Shown here: one piece after another, positions 32,594 to 44,789 of the stretch
How positions within the stretch are numbered: the stretch's first letter is position 1
Layout of the letters: each line of letters starts with the position of its first letter
Source of the DNA: Leptodontidium sp. MPI-SDFR-AT-0119
Taxonomy: Eukaryota > Ascomycota > Leotiomycetes > Helotiales > Leptodontidiaceae
Direction: 5' to 3'
Assembly: GCA_020726505.1 (NCBI GenBank)
Contig: JAHLEZ010000004.1
Coordinates: forward strand, 3,432,652 to 3,496,651
Length of the DNA stretch: 64,000 nt
Made by a program: the position numbers and the translations under genes
The notes under the pieces: generated by a model
Database searches by the model: none
Seen by the model: the letters and a program-made list of their open reading frames with translations, nothing else
What the model was told of the DNA's origin: nothing

Positions 32594-35500
32594 ATTTATA
32601 TACTCCTAAGCATTTACTCTTTTAATATAAAGAACTTAGCAAGGTACTATAGGATACTCCCCGGCCTATATATACCCTTCCCCTACTAAGATGAGCCGTC
32701 TTATACTACCGACCACTAAATCCGCCTACTAGTATTCTTTACCGTCGAGATTAAAGTCCTATTTCTATCTAGTAACGGAATTATTTAATAAATAAAAAGA
32801 AGTTAACAAAGAAGTTATGTTATTATTCCTTCTAAATCTCTGGGTATAAGTTTAAAGCGATATTTACCTTTTAATACATTACTTAGTACTACTTATTATT
32901 AAAATATTTACAATTATAACCCGGACTAAATAACTATAAACAATCGAACATTATTCGTGAATCCTTAATCTTTATCTTATTAGAAATACATAAATATAAA
33001 GGAGCCTAAAAGTATTATACTAAGTCGTTATAATAAAAGGTAATATTATTATCTTCGATCTTACTTCATATCTTTAGTTATTCTAAATTCCTTTCCTTTA
33101 TTAGTACTTAAAGGATAACTTGTCGATACTTTCAGAAATATAAATAATTTAATAAATTTAAGACTTTCTTTAGGTATAAGTACTTCACGGCCTTTAGGAG
33201 CAGCTTTAAGATATTATCAAGCTCTTAGGCAGCTCGCCTTACTTCGCGTGTCTTCTAATCGAGCCCTAAGACATCTTTAGATATTATTAAAAAATTAAGT
33301 TAAATATTCTCCCGTATCTTAAGGCGCGCCTAATTAACGATCAGTAAGAACTAAGTGTAGCCCGTTTAAATTAAGGTTAACTCGAATCCTAACTTACGGC
33401 GTAAAGTCCCATCTTACCCTTAATACTAGTTATATTAAAGGGTTCTCACCTTATATAACGCCCCTTAAGTAAAGAAGTGTTACAAGCATTTTAAGAGGGC
33501 GTAAAGCAAGTAACTTTAACCTTTACTAATCTTGTTACTTAAGGCGGTTACAGTAACTGCCTTAAATAACTTACAAAACTTCTTAATATTACCTATTATA
33601 AAGTCGTAATACTACAAAAACGTAATTACTTATACGAAAGGCGGGGTTTGTAATCATTAGCAGAACGTAATATTTTCCCAGTCCTTAATCGCCTTTGTCC
33701 AGATCTTATTAAAACAAACTAAAAGAATAGTACTAAGTAGTCGAGCTTTTAGCTAGAGCGACTTTACCCAGTCACGAGCCGTCTTATAACTAATTATAAA
33801 TCGTGTTTTACTATTCGTGTAATTATTCTCGATCGTCGCTCACTTCTTTTTTCTTATAAGTTTCTTATTTAAGACAATAAAGAGCTAAGTGACCTAATTA
33901 AGACAAAGCTTTAAGAGGCTGGGGTTATTAAAGAAATAGATTATTCCTACGTCGTAGATTTCCTTCTTAATTATATAACATTACAAGTACTTTAATTTAG
34001 CTTTATAAATCTAAGAACCTTTGGCTAGTTTGTGCGTTATATTATACGCCTCAGCTAAGAACTTGACGTTATAGTACTTTATTACGCTTAAGGGCTTTTC
34101 AAGGTATAAGTTCTTTAGAAGTTTCTCTAAGTAATATCGCTTTTATAAGTAAACTTAAGCTTCCTTATGATTATTCCCACTTATAGTAGGAGCGCTAAGG
34201 TAGATTTCGATTGCGACATTAATAAAAAGATCCTCGTGTAATAAGAACTCTTAATTAAATATAGTATTTAGCTTATTATAATAGTTTGTAATAACTATTA
34301 AGAAAGATTCTTGACCTTAGAACTATAACTTATGTCCTTTGCCCGTAATATATAAAAAAGGGTTAATAAAGTCCTCAAAACCGTCCTTAAATATAATATT
34401 TAAGATTATTATCTAAATTACTTCGAGATATTTTACTTAGATTAAGTAAGTTTAGTACTGTTTCGTTTTCGAATCCTCTTTTCTAGTCTATGTCTCGCTT
34501 ACTTTTACTCTAGCATTTAACTAAGTAATAAGCTAAGTAGGTGGCATATACTAAGTAACTATATTATAAGCTTAAGCGAAAATACTCTTTATTATAATAT
34601 AATTAGAGAAGTGAGCCAATTGTTTATTTATTAATCCCTTAGTTTAAGTATTATCTAGATTATAGAGGTTAGGGAAGAACATATAAACGACAAAATTATA
34701 AATACTTATAATACTACTGATATATAAGTGTGGAATATGTCGAAATTACACTATTACCTCCCTTAATTTACAGGTGAATTTATTATATAAATATATAAAC
34801 GTTCGCTCAATCTTAATATTACTTGTAATCCCCTGTACGTATTAGTATAATAGATAATAAAAGAACTCGCATTAAATAACTACGAGAGATATTAATAAAG
34901 CCCTTATATTATTAATATCACTATTTATTAAAATGAATATTTATACGACTTCTTTTAATTTAAGACAAATATTCTTCGCTAGTGACGACGCGTCTATTAT
35001 TCCTATTATAAGCTCTTTGACATGTGAAGCTAGTAAGACAAAGAGCTTCTTATTTGCCCCTTAATTACTACGAAAAAGCGTATTCTTAAGCCCAGTAGTT
35101 ATTTTTAGAAACTAATAAACTGCCTTATACATAGCGTCTAAAGTGTAGTAATTACTATTAACTTTACGCTTATAGCGCATGGCATTTAGCTTATATTGCC
35201 TTTTACTATACCTTAGAATCCCTTCCTAAATTATTTTCAAGAAGGTCGATATTAAATAATAAACATTATTAAGTTAGTCTAATAACTTGTATTAATTAAT
35301 AAAGTCCGAGAGTTCTAAGTCTTGATCTTCTCGTGGTAGTAAGCCTCCTTACTCGTCGAAGAGATCTATAAGCTTGCCTATAAAATCAAGGGCTTCGTTA
35401 TTATTAGGAATATTTAGAATATTATCGTCAGAATCCGCGGGCGGTACTATAAGTAATAACATCTTTATATCTTCATCTTAAGTAGTACCTTGACCTAATC

Positions 35501-36830
35501 TTGCCTTAGTTTTTAACAATTGCGAGAGCCTTTTCTTAACTTCTCTTATCTTCTAGTCTAACTTCTTACGATAAACTAATTAACCTTTTCTTTCTAAAGG
35601 GCTTACGGAACTGCCCTCTTTTATATTAAATAATTTTAACGACAAGGGTTTTATTTCTTAAGAAGTAAAGTATTAAGTATTTAGGGATAAATCGACTAGG
35701 TCGCTGGAAAAGTGATGTCTTGACTCTAATAAAAAAGGTCGTATAGTTATAAAACGTGAGTTTAAGTTAAATAAGATTCCTAGACTACTCCTCTTATTTA
35801 AAAAAAGGGTTTATATTAGAGCGGGGCTAAAGGTTGTTACCGGCGATACTCGAGGATTATTATTTACGTTTAGAGGGGATAAAGATAAGTAAGGAGATTT
35901 AGAACGTGTAATTAATATAATTATAGGATTATTATTTAAGTTTAGAGATAATAGAGATAAGAGAGTAAACTTAAATTATATAATTGACACTATTCTAGGA
36001 TTACTTTTTATATCTAGTAAGAGAGAATAGATAGTTGTAAAGCCAGAATCCTTATTAGATAAGATCCTTATACTGTGGCTTACATTTAGTAGGAGAGAAT
36101 AAATAAAAGTAAAGCCAGAATTTAAATTAGATAAGATCCTTAGATTATGGCTTATATCTGGTAGGAGAAAATTGATAGTAGTAAAGTTAGAATCCGCATT
36201 GGATAAGATCCTTAGATTGTGGCTTGTATTTGGTAAGAGAGAATGAATAGTAGTAAAACTAGAATTTGTATTAAATGAGATCTCTAGATTATTTCTTATA
36301 GTCGATAAAAGTGATAGTACTAGAGTAAACTTAAAGCTTAATAACTTCGAAGTATTTGAATCCTCTTTATACTTGCGACTTTACTTTAACGTCAAGAAAT
36401 TTACAGTAAGGAGTCTAAGAGTTAGTCAAGGAGTACTAGATGTATTAGGTTTTAGTGGAGGAAAAGTAGCGTAAGAAGTGGCCGATAGAGTTGTGGAGGA
36501 GTTATATAAAGAGTTCTATTACGAATTAGTAAAAGCGACTTTAGTTTAGATAATTTATACAGTAATAAAACAATTTATTAGCCCTACGACATTACTTCTC
36601 GATTGGCTCCTAGCTATAAACTAGCCCAGTAAAGCACGCGGCCTTCTACGCCCTTTAGTTAATCAACTTCGAGAGGTAGTCGGCGATACTCGTGGCCTTC
36701 TACACACCCTTCTTAGTTTTGGCGAAGCTTTTGCCATCGAATAAGTAACTAGTGCTATATAGTAAAGGTTTAGATAAGCAAAGTATATATCGAGGTATAA
36801 AGAAATAAAGAGCTAAGAAAAAAATATTAA
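32594..36830 (-). pseudogene. g4, giant AT-hook repeat protein, copy A
   Basis: More decayed copy of the gene at 56465-60775, with the same single minus-strand frame interrupted by Gln-to-stop changes. The block of about 69-bp repeats (about 35990-36310) appears to have one unit fewer than copy B, which accounts for most of the 73-bp change in offset between the copies. Confidence 0.65.
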
Positions 36831-36847
36831 AGGTAGTTTAGTTAATA

Positions 36848-36871
36848 TTTAAGTATACTAATATACTAAAA
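36848..36871. promoter_or_regulatory. Boundary palindrome 7, copy A
   Basis: TTTAAGTATA, CTAA, TATACTAAAA; one mismatch between the arms. It lies just upstream of g4. Confidence 0.8.
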
Positions 36872-36880
36872 CCCTAAGGA

Positions 36881-37388
36881 TTAGTTTTGTTTACTAAGCG
36901 ACCGCGGAAAACGGCCCTCACTATAAAAACCCCTACACTTATAAGAAATTAGTTTTATATATTTGTAATCATAATATATAATTAAGCGTAAATTCATATA
37001 ATAACTTATATATAACCTTAAGTAATAATTGTCCTCCCTTAAAGTAATAATTAATAATAAGTAATAATAAACAATATAAGTTAAGTACAAATGTTATTAA
37101 AGAGAAGAGGCCTCGCTCGTAACTTTCTCTGTCTCTTATAAGAGGTCGAGGGTTTAAAGTAAAAAGAGGTTTAGTTTATAAGCCTCTCGTGGTATTTGAA
37201 GAGAAGAGAAGGTAGTACTTACGTCTCTTATAACGTAAGGAATTAGATATTCTATAGCCGAGTAAATACTAATTACTTTAAGGAAGGTGTCAAAGAGTAC
37301 CTTAGTGATTTTCTCTGTTTTCTAAGTCCCGAGCTTATGAATTCTAAAAGCCGTTAGAACTATAACTAGTAGGGGCCAAGGAAGCTAC
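36881..37388. other. Spacer between palindrome 7 and g5, copy A
   Basis: A minus frame at 36881-37090 (69 codons, YKYIKLISYKCRGFYS) is open in both copies (60832-61020 in copy B, 62 codons), so it may be a small conserved gene or a 3' exon. I recognise nothing in it. Confidence 0.35.
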
Positions 37389-38898
37389 TTACTAGCTAGT
37401 AGTACCCTTCGGAAGAAGTACTACGATACCTTTCTTAAACTATTATATTAGTGTGTAGATCTTATAATACATTTGTAATTAACTACTTAATTGTTTCTTC
37501 GTTAATTTTAACTAAGTGGCCAGGTATTTCAGGATATAACTATAAATGTCGACTCCTTGTTTAGTTTTATAACCTACTACCTAAAAGAAGTCTCGTAACT
37601 CTACCCTGTCTAGTCTTATTACTTTCGTCCGCAAATATATATAGCTTTTATATAACTCAAATCTATACATTATATTAACAATTTCAACCGTCATTTCCTC
37701 TTTTGTGACCTTAGTCTCGACTTTAGCGTATAACGAGAAGAAGGTTTACATCTCAGGCATTAAGCTCTACTTAAACGCCTTCTTTACTATAAGAACTACT
37801 ACTAACGCCTTGGCCTTATCAAATTTAATAATCTTATTTAGAAGCTTAACGATTCGCGTTTAATAAGCTACTTTAAAGGTGTTTTTAAAAAAGAACTCTT
37901 TAAGGAACGTAATTTATATTAAAGTAACGTTATATAATATAGCGGAATTATTTCTTTTTCCTTTAATTATTAATTACTATAACTCATACTAGAAAACGTT
38001 TATTACTTCTAAGTCTAAGCTTTAACTTCGTTATTATATAATAGCCAGTTAAAGACTTAACGTCGATCTTACACTAACTCCTAGCTTATTAAATACCTTT
38101 TTCTGTTTCGAAGGGCGTTATTCCGCGGAGTTTAATATAAAAGGTGGTTCTAGAGAAGGACTTACTCGAGGTTCGTTTAAAGATAATATATTTAAAGAAG
38201 TAAAGTTTAACAAGGGGGGATTCGAGGACGGCAGATTCGACGAGGGGGGATTCGACGACAGTAAATTTAAAGACGGCAGATTTAACGAGGGGGGATTCGA
38301 CGACGGCAGATTTAAGGACAACAGATTTAAGGAGGGGGGATTCGTAAAAGGGATATTTAAGGAGGGGAGGTTTAGAGGGGCGAGCGTGGGAGAAAGGTGG
38401 TTCAAAGAAGTAAGGGGTGAGGTAGCGAGGGTCGTAGAGGATATATTAAGAGAAGGTATAGTCGTAGAAAGTAAGGGGATTTAGTCCTAGTAAAGTAAAG
38501 GGAATACTATAAATGTATTAGGGAGAGCTTAAATTAGAGTTAATTAATAATATATTAGCGGTTAGAGCGTAAGGAGAGGCTCTCGAGTAGACAGTTCTAA
38601 TTGTAAAGGCAAGGACGACGTCGAGGATATCTGTAGGGTTTCTGTGAGCGATCGAAAGGTATCTTAGATATAAGAGATCTTCTCTAGCTAAGTGTTTAAT
38701 AGTTCGAGGATTAAGTGGTATATAATTTACTAAAGGAGCTACGTCTATTAGTACCGCGTCTAAAGAAAGGGGGGAGGAGCGTATAGATTAGTATTCCCCT
38801 ATAAAGGCGCTGCCTTATAAGATAATATTAGTAAGACGTATTTTATAGTAAGTTACTAGAAATATTCTTAGGAATAAGAGGGAGAGGGCAAGTAGGAT
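37389..38898 (-). pseudogene. g5, Ser/Pro/Asn-repeat protein, copy A
   Basis: Copy A of the gene described at 61325-62836. The start codon equivalent reads ATA (38898). The repeat region 38118-38405 is still open with NLPSLN/NPPSSN units. The remaining part has several Gln-to-stop changes. Confidence 0.6.
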
Positions 38899-39093
38899 AT
38901 ATTTTATTATAGATATTACGGGGTATATTTTATTGTGAGTATTATAGGGCGCTAAAAATATACTAGTGTATTATAAGGAAAAGCGTATTATTACACAAAA
39001 AGTATATTATTAAGAAAGAGCTTGTTACTAAACTGGCGTTATTTTACTTGTGCGACTAATTTCGGCAATATTATAGCAGACATAAATTTATTA

Positions 39094-40310
39094 CTACCCC
39101 TCCTTGTGAGTCTTATAATCTGCATTAAATAAGTCGACATATAATGCCGCTATAATAAGATTATTATTACCGCGAGTATTTTAAGAGAAGAGCTATCGTC
39201 GTACTCGCGATAATATAATCACGGTTATGTTTAATATATAATATATAATATATTACTACGAGCCTTACTTCAAAATTATATTATTACTTTATCAAATTAT
39301 AATATTTTATTATATATGCGGCCGGGCCCCTCTCTATAAGGTCTTCTTCTTTACTTACTTCGTATCTATTGTCTTCACTAAACCCATAAGAATTAAAGCT
39401 CTAAGCGCCTTACTATCTAACTTCTACTTCTACTTCTTAAATACTAACTCCTTCTTGTCTCTTAATAAGGAGTACTTCTTAGAAGGAGAGATATAAGTTT
39501 GTGGCTTAGTCAGGGTATATACACTAGAAGGCTTAAACGAACTAATAGGCATTAGTTAGTCTAATAGGGATTTTACTATTAAATCGTTAATATATAAGCC
39601 TTATTAATAAAAGTACGACTTACTATTAGAGGCTAGGGGAGGGCTCGAGTCTAAAGTGGCGCCCTTGAACGGAAAGTTTAACTTTTAAGTAAGGGTTAAT
39701 AAGTAGACAAGGACAACTAAAGTCCTCTTTAGTGTACTTTCTTTAAAGGCGGGGAAGGACTAAGACAAGGGTTGAGAGGAGGGTTAAGGGATTAGCTTAG
39801 GCTTAGTCTTAGGAGCTTGTGTTTTAGGCGTTAATAGCTTAGGGCCTGTCAATAGTATAATCTTGGGTTTAGCTTTTAGACGAGTAGTTAAGGCCGTAAT
39901 AGACAATATATTAGGTTTTAGTTCCGCGGTAACGTTTACTAAGGCAACCGGCTTAGTTCTTATAGATTTAGTCAAAGAAGGTTAAGGTCCTTTAGGATAA
40001 ACAACTACCTTTATTAAAGTACATCTAGTAAGTAGAAAAAGAAGCTTACTTTTATAGACGAGATAATAGAGCTCTACTCCGTCCTTAGTTATAGCGAGTA
40101 ACTCCCGACCTGTATTAAGAAGCTAGAATTGTAAGTACGAGCTTAATATAAAAGCTAGGAAGGGAGAATTACCTATACTTATAGTTAATTTATAATTAAG
40201 ATTCCGCTTAGTCTTAAGTCTATTGTGAATGCCGTTACTATTACTATTAATAAAGTTAGTGATGTTTAGAGGAAAGGAGGGGTACTTATAATTGTTTATA
40301 TTTTAATACA
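39094..40310 (-). pseudogene. g6, Lys-rich unrecognised protein (only complete copy)
   Basis: From about 40310 leftward one frame encodes NITNFINSNSNGIHNRLKTK, then a hydrophobic stretch LAFILSSYLQFQLLNTGREL. A Pro/Lys-rich segment follows (TPKTQAPKTKPKLIPQPS). The C-terminus is basic and includes SPSKKYSLLRDKKELVFKKQ. It ends at a TAG near 39094. Interruptions are TAG/TAA only. I recognise no domain. Copy B of this gene is cut in its middle by the telomere. The start codon is not certain (ATA where ATG is expected). Confidence 0.55.
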
Positions 40311-40327
40311 CAGTAAACCGTGCGCCA

Positions 40328-40351
40328 TTTGAGTATACTAGTATACTAAAA
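40328..40351. promoter_or_regulatory. Boundary palindrome 8
   Basis: TTTGAGTATA, CTAG, TATACTAAAA. Together with palindrome 9 it brackets a GC-rich 65-bp spacer between the divergent starts of g6 and g7. Confidence 0.85.
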
Positions 40352-40416
40352 CCCGGCTGCTAGGCCACCTCGCGCGACGTCGCCGCAAGCTTAGTATTAT
40401 AGTAACCCCACTAATG

Positions 40417-40440
40417 TTTTAGTATACTAATATATTAAAA
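40417..40440. promoter_or_regulatory. Boundary palindrome 9
   Basis: TTTTAGTATA, CTAA, TATATTAAAA, upstream of g7. Confidence 0.85.
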
Positions 40441-40449
40441 CATTCGCGC

Positions 40450-43400
40450 ACTTTTAATCTTAATCCTCGACCACACCCCTAACTCTCTCCAGTCTATATT
40501 CCTATAACTATACTACTATAAAGGAACTCGAAACCTTAACTTCAGAGATTCTTAGCATAATTTGTTAGTTCAACTACTATCTCGACTAGTAAGCCGACCC
40601 TTAATTTACTCTTATAACATCTCTTAATTATAAACAGCCTCTTTTAAGAATTCCTAGACAGAATCGTCCCAAGTAGTCTAGATATCGTCGTCTTTACTTA
40701 AGTATTAAACGACGACATTATCTCCTCTGCCACTAATACTATTATACGCGATACTAACTTCAGTCGCTTATTTATAACTCACGTTCGTGTTAAATTAAAA
40801 AACGTCTCTGTCCTCGACTTCCCTAATATCCCTCTTAAACGCTCTTACTATATTAATAATACTTAGTAGTAGACTTCCTATAACTAGGCTAATCGGTTTA
40901 TTCGAGGACTTATCTAGAAGAGTAACTCCTGTGCCTTAGACTCCGTTATTATCTTACTGTTATTTCTTGATATTAGTAGAACTCAAGTAGATCAAGTTGC
41001 CGCTCGCCTTATACGTGACAATACTCCTCGCGACAAGGTTTTCTACGTAACTATAGCGATTATTAAGAAGCCTTAAGCATCCCTCACTCAAGATGACATA
41101 ATAAATCTTCGGGACGTATTAAGGACCGCGCTAGCCCTTAAAGATCCGAGTTACTACAAAATCAGCAAATTCTACAGTACCACTATAATATTCGAGGACC
41201 TTGCCTACTATATCCCCTAATATAATATAACCTAGCTTGTCGCAAACAGATATTGTAATAATAGGCAGTGGATATAGAGGCTTAAAGGGAACTAACCCTT
41301 CAAGTTTATTTAGAATAGTCTCTTTCTCGTCGTCGACTTCGTTAATTAAGTTATTAATACCCTTACATTTTAATAATAATTATAAATCTTCTTAGCTATA
41401 TGTATAAAAACTAAGGCCTATACGAACTAGACTATCCCTCGCTACGAGCTTTGCAGAGACGAGAGACTTGATATAGATCGACTGCCTATGGTACTAGACC
41501 GGCCTCTTATAACACTTACTATTTAGAACTTTTAAGCCCCAGGCGCCCAGAAACCTGGCAGCTTTAAGCCGGTTACCCTGGACTTTCCTTAAGTAAGCCT
41601 AGATAAAAGTATTATTTAAGTCTAAACCTAATATATATACTTTACTATAATCTTTAATCTAAATAGTAACTATTTCGTTACAGTAGTTAATATTATTATA
41701 AGAACTAGCGGTACTGACTTCGTCTTATACAATAATATCCCTAAACGCGGACTTATCTAATTAATTCAAGAGAGTTTTCAGGATTATACTAAGAAGCTAA
41801 AGTATTCTATAGACTTAATAATATATATTAGGATTAAGTTGTGATTAGTTTTAAGGTTTATCTTTAGTAGGAAAATTAAGTAAGAAAGTAGAACGCATTT
41901 AGGCTTACAAGACGTTTAATCTATTAGAATACTATATAAGATATTATTATAATAACACACAAGTTTATGAAGACATAAATCGAATCTTCAGGCAAATACG
42001 TGACTATTTATTATTATTAAGACCTGATTTTCTAACATGAACTGCGATAACAATTTCTCTATCATTATAATTAACGAGAGATACTACAAGATCAACCTTA
42101 CTAAGATTAATATTTTACTTAATACTAATTCTCTTAAAAAAAGCTTTAAACGTCGTAATCTTCTTTAAGGAAATGATTTAAGAACATTTAATAAACTAGT
42201 ACTTTAAACCTTAGCTTTTTTTACTTAAGGCTTTTTTTTTTTAATACGTTTCTCGAGATATGTGGTCTTGAGTTTAACTTACTCTTACTTTATCAATGTA
42301 ATACTGGCGCGATTCTAGGCATCTTAGAGCTGTCTTTAGTACTTACTTTCTTAATCTTTCTTAAAAATAATACTCGCTTATAAAGTTTAAAAAAGCTCTT
42401 CTTTAGTCTTAGCTTTTTAGCTTTACTTTTCTAACTCCTCTTTTACTTTATCGTACTAAGCCTGCAGCTTCTTGTAAACTTTCGTTTACTATTTTAAGAA
42501 AGCCTTGAGTTCCTTTATGTTCTTTTAAATTATAGACTTTCGTTTCTTCTCCTTTACTAAATTAGATTTCTTAAGATCTATAACAGTCGTTAATTACATT
42601 ATCTCATTAGAATATTACTTCACTTATACTTTAAGTGTTTAAGCTTTGCCTCTCCTCTTAAGCTCCTTCTCACACTTTCTAACTCTTATTAGTTTCCTAC
42701 TTACGACTAAGTACTTTTGTCTTATTATATACCCTTAAATTAAGGCAAACTATATCACAATAAATAATAAAGTAAAAGATTAAAGACTCGAATTGTATTT
42801 TTATACCCTCGTCGTTACATTTGTCCTTATACTTATTAACTGAAGTATAACCTTGCCACGCCTCTCTAATTCTAAAACCTAGTATATTTACGCCGACTAA
42901 TTAATATTTAGTGCCGAGTTATAATCCGAATCGAATTCGACTTTACTCTCAATAAATAAGCGCAAGATACGTGGAGTTCCGAGTATACTTTTATTATAGT
43001 CCGCCGAGATTAGAAAGTTAGTAGAGATCTAATATAACTAAGGTAATAATATATATAATACGCGATTTATATAAATCTTTAATAATACTAAAATACGAGA
43101 GAAGTAAATTACACTTATATTAAGAAGTAAGAAGTTAACTAGAATTAGTAAATATACTCTTAGCTAAGATTCGGAATAGTTCTAGTTTTATACTCTCAGA
43201 GCCCCTAAAGACGATCTTATAGACGATAGTTTGTAGCTTAGTCCTTATTAACTATGACGTCTAATATTATTAAAGAAGGACTTATATTTATAACGAGTAT
43301 TAAAATAGACTTAAGTGCTTATTATTAAATAAGGCTTGCGGTTAAGCCAGGCGATGACTAGCCTTAATAAGGACCCTTCGAGTTAAACATTGTCAAGTTC

Positions 43401-43465
43401 GTGGCGGAATAAAATCTAAGTAGTACAATAAATACGAAAGTGAGAGTATTTACTTTATAGTAAGA
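40450..43465 (+). pseudogene. g7, large protein with C19-like cysteine peptidase features
   Basis: One plus-strand frame can be followed for about 970 codons, broken only by TAG/TAA/TGA of RIP type. Around 40921-40947 it reads SNSCALDSV, which looks like the catalytic Cys box of ubiquitin-specific proteases (Cys codon at 40930-40932). About 250 codons on, NLNSNYFVTVVN followed by GTDFVLYN looks like the His box, with the expected His codon now TAT (41671-41673), as C-to-T mutation would cause. Between them is a strongly protein-like stretch, DERLDIDRLPMVLDRPLITL and PGAQKPGSFKPVTLDF. The second half is unrecognised. If the reading is right, the protein removed ubiquitin-like tags or processed element proteins. 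The family call is tentative. Confidence 0.5.
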
Positions 43466-43469
43466 AATA

Positions 43470-43493
43470 TTTTAGTATACTAATATATTAAAA
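43470..43493. promoter_or_regulatory. Boundary palindrome 10
   Basis: TTTTAGTATA, CTAA, TATATTAAAA, followed directly by GCGCACGGACCCCCGTGCC. It lies between the convergent 3' ends of g7 and g8. Confidence 0.85.
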
Positions 43494-43499
43494 CAATAG

Positions 43500-44615
43500 C
43501 GCACGGACCCCCGTGCCGCGTTACCCCCCGGCTTGACTCGCCTAGTAACTAAGCCGTATCCGCGTGATAGTTTTCTTATTATTAGTTATAATATAGTTTA
43601 AATAACAGATCTCTTATTATTAGACATTTTCTTAACTTAAGGACTGACTCTTGTCCTGCCTTATACTAATTAATATAGTCTTACACTTCCTCGCTCTCGA
43701 CTACCTCTTAATTAAGATAAGCTTTTTCTTATTATAGTTTCCCCCGCTATTTAGAATATATAATAGCGATAGTTTTAATATTAATATAGTGTATTGTCTT
43801 AATAAAGTATATATTACAGTAACTAATTAAAAAAGGTACTATTATAAATCTGAATTTAATTTAATTATAACCGACTTCTTATTATTATTTTATACTATAT
43901 AAACAAGGATTTATAACCCTTAATCCTATTATCCTCTATAAGACCTCTAATAAACGTAGACCTAGACCTCTCTAACTACCGTTTCCTCCTTAGTATCGCC
44001 GATCTCGCTAGTTATAATAAAGAACGAGATTAATAGTATAAGGGACTTAAGCAGGCTAGAATTCCGTAAGGGCGTGACTAAAAAGTAAGTATATCTCTTA
44101 AGGAGTTAGGGCGAGGGAATATATATAATAATCACTGAACTCTTGTTTTTAATAACAGACGGTTTTAGGTTTAGAGGAGCCTTACAGGGCGTATAGGGGT
44201 GACAGGTGTCTTATTAGCCGTTGGGCTTGTAGTAACTAAGGCAGTCGGGGAGCTCAAAGTAAAAGTGACATTTTCTACTATATTAAAAATAACTGGGCTA
44301 TAATTAGAAGCTATAAGGTAAGAGGCAGGGCATAGACTTACCCTCTGAGACGATCTAGTACAAGTCTATAATATATAAGTTCCTATTACAGCTAACTACC
44401 TCTTTTACGATTACACGGAACTTAAGCGTAATTAGCGACGCAGGCTTACACGGCGTGGAAGGGGAACGAACCTAGGCGAGAAGCTATTTAATAGAACGAG
44501 GCTCTTCCTCGAAATCAATTAGAGATGATAAGCTAAGTGTAAGTGCGCCCTAGAAGGTCGGTTCTCGGTTTTCAAGTATAGTTACTAAGGAACTAAGATT
44601 AAGTGTAATATTAAT
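43500..44615 (-). pseudogene. g8, unrecognised protein
   Basis: From about 44600 leftward a single frame is readable for roughly 360 codons with RIP-type stops only. It starts near LKTENRPSRAHLHLAYHL. It then has a Thr/Pro-rich middle (SPTALVTTSPTANKTPVTPI), a basic stretch (LRRKR.LERSRSTFIRGLIE) and a charged C-terminus containing EVVESEEVQDYIN and KAGQESVLKLRKCLIIRDLL. No domain recognised. It is transcribed away from g9, and paired palindromes 11 and 13 lie between them. Confidence 0.5.
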
Positions 44616-44621
44616 GAATTG

Positions 44622-44645
44622 TTTTAGTATACTAATATACTAAAA
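44622..44645. promoter_or_regulatory. Boundary palindrome 11
   Basis: TTTTAGTATA, CTAA, TATACTAAAA, in the divergent g8/g9 interval, followed by a GC-rich block (GGCGGGCGCAGGGGCGGGCG). Confidence 0.85.
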
Positions 44646-44701
44646 GGTAGGCGGGCGCAGGGGCGGGCGTAAGTATAGGCGCGGAGGTCCGTGCGTAAAT
44701 A

Positions 44702-44725
44702 TTTTAACGTGTCGTCACACTAAAA
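44702..44725. promoter_or_regulatory. Boundary palindrome 13 (variant)
   Basis: TTTTAACGTG, TCGT, CACACTAAAA: same 10-4-10 layout with GTG/CAC in the inner arm and two mismatches. It lies 56 bp after palindrome 11 and follows GGTCCGTGCG, the reverse complement of the GC motif near palindromes 1, 2 and 10. Confidence 0.65.
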
Positions 44726-44789
44726 CATTTGGTGTCACCTAACAATAGGCCGTGTTAATAATAGTAATTACTATATATAAAAACAAATA

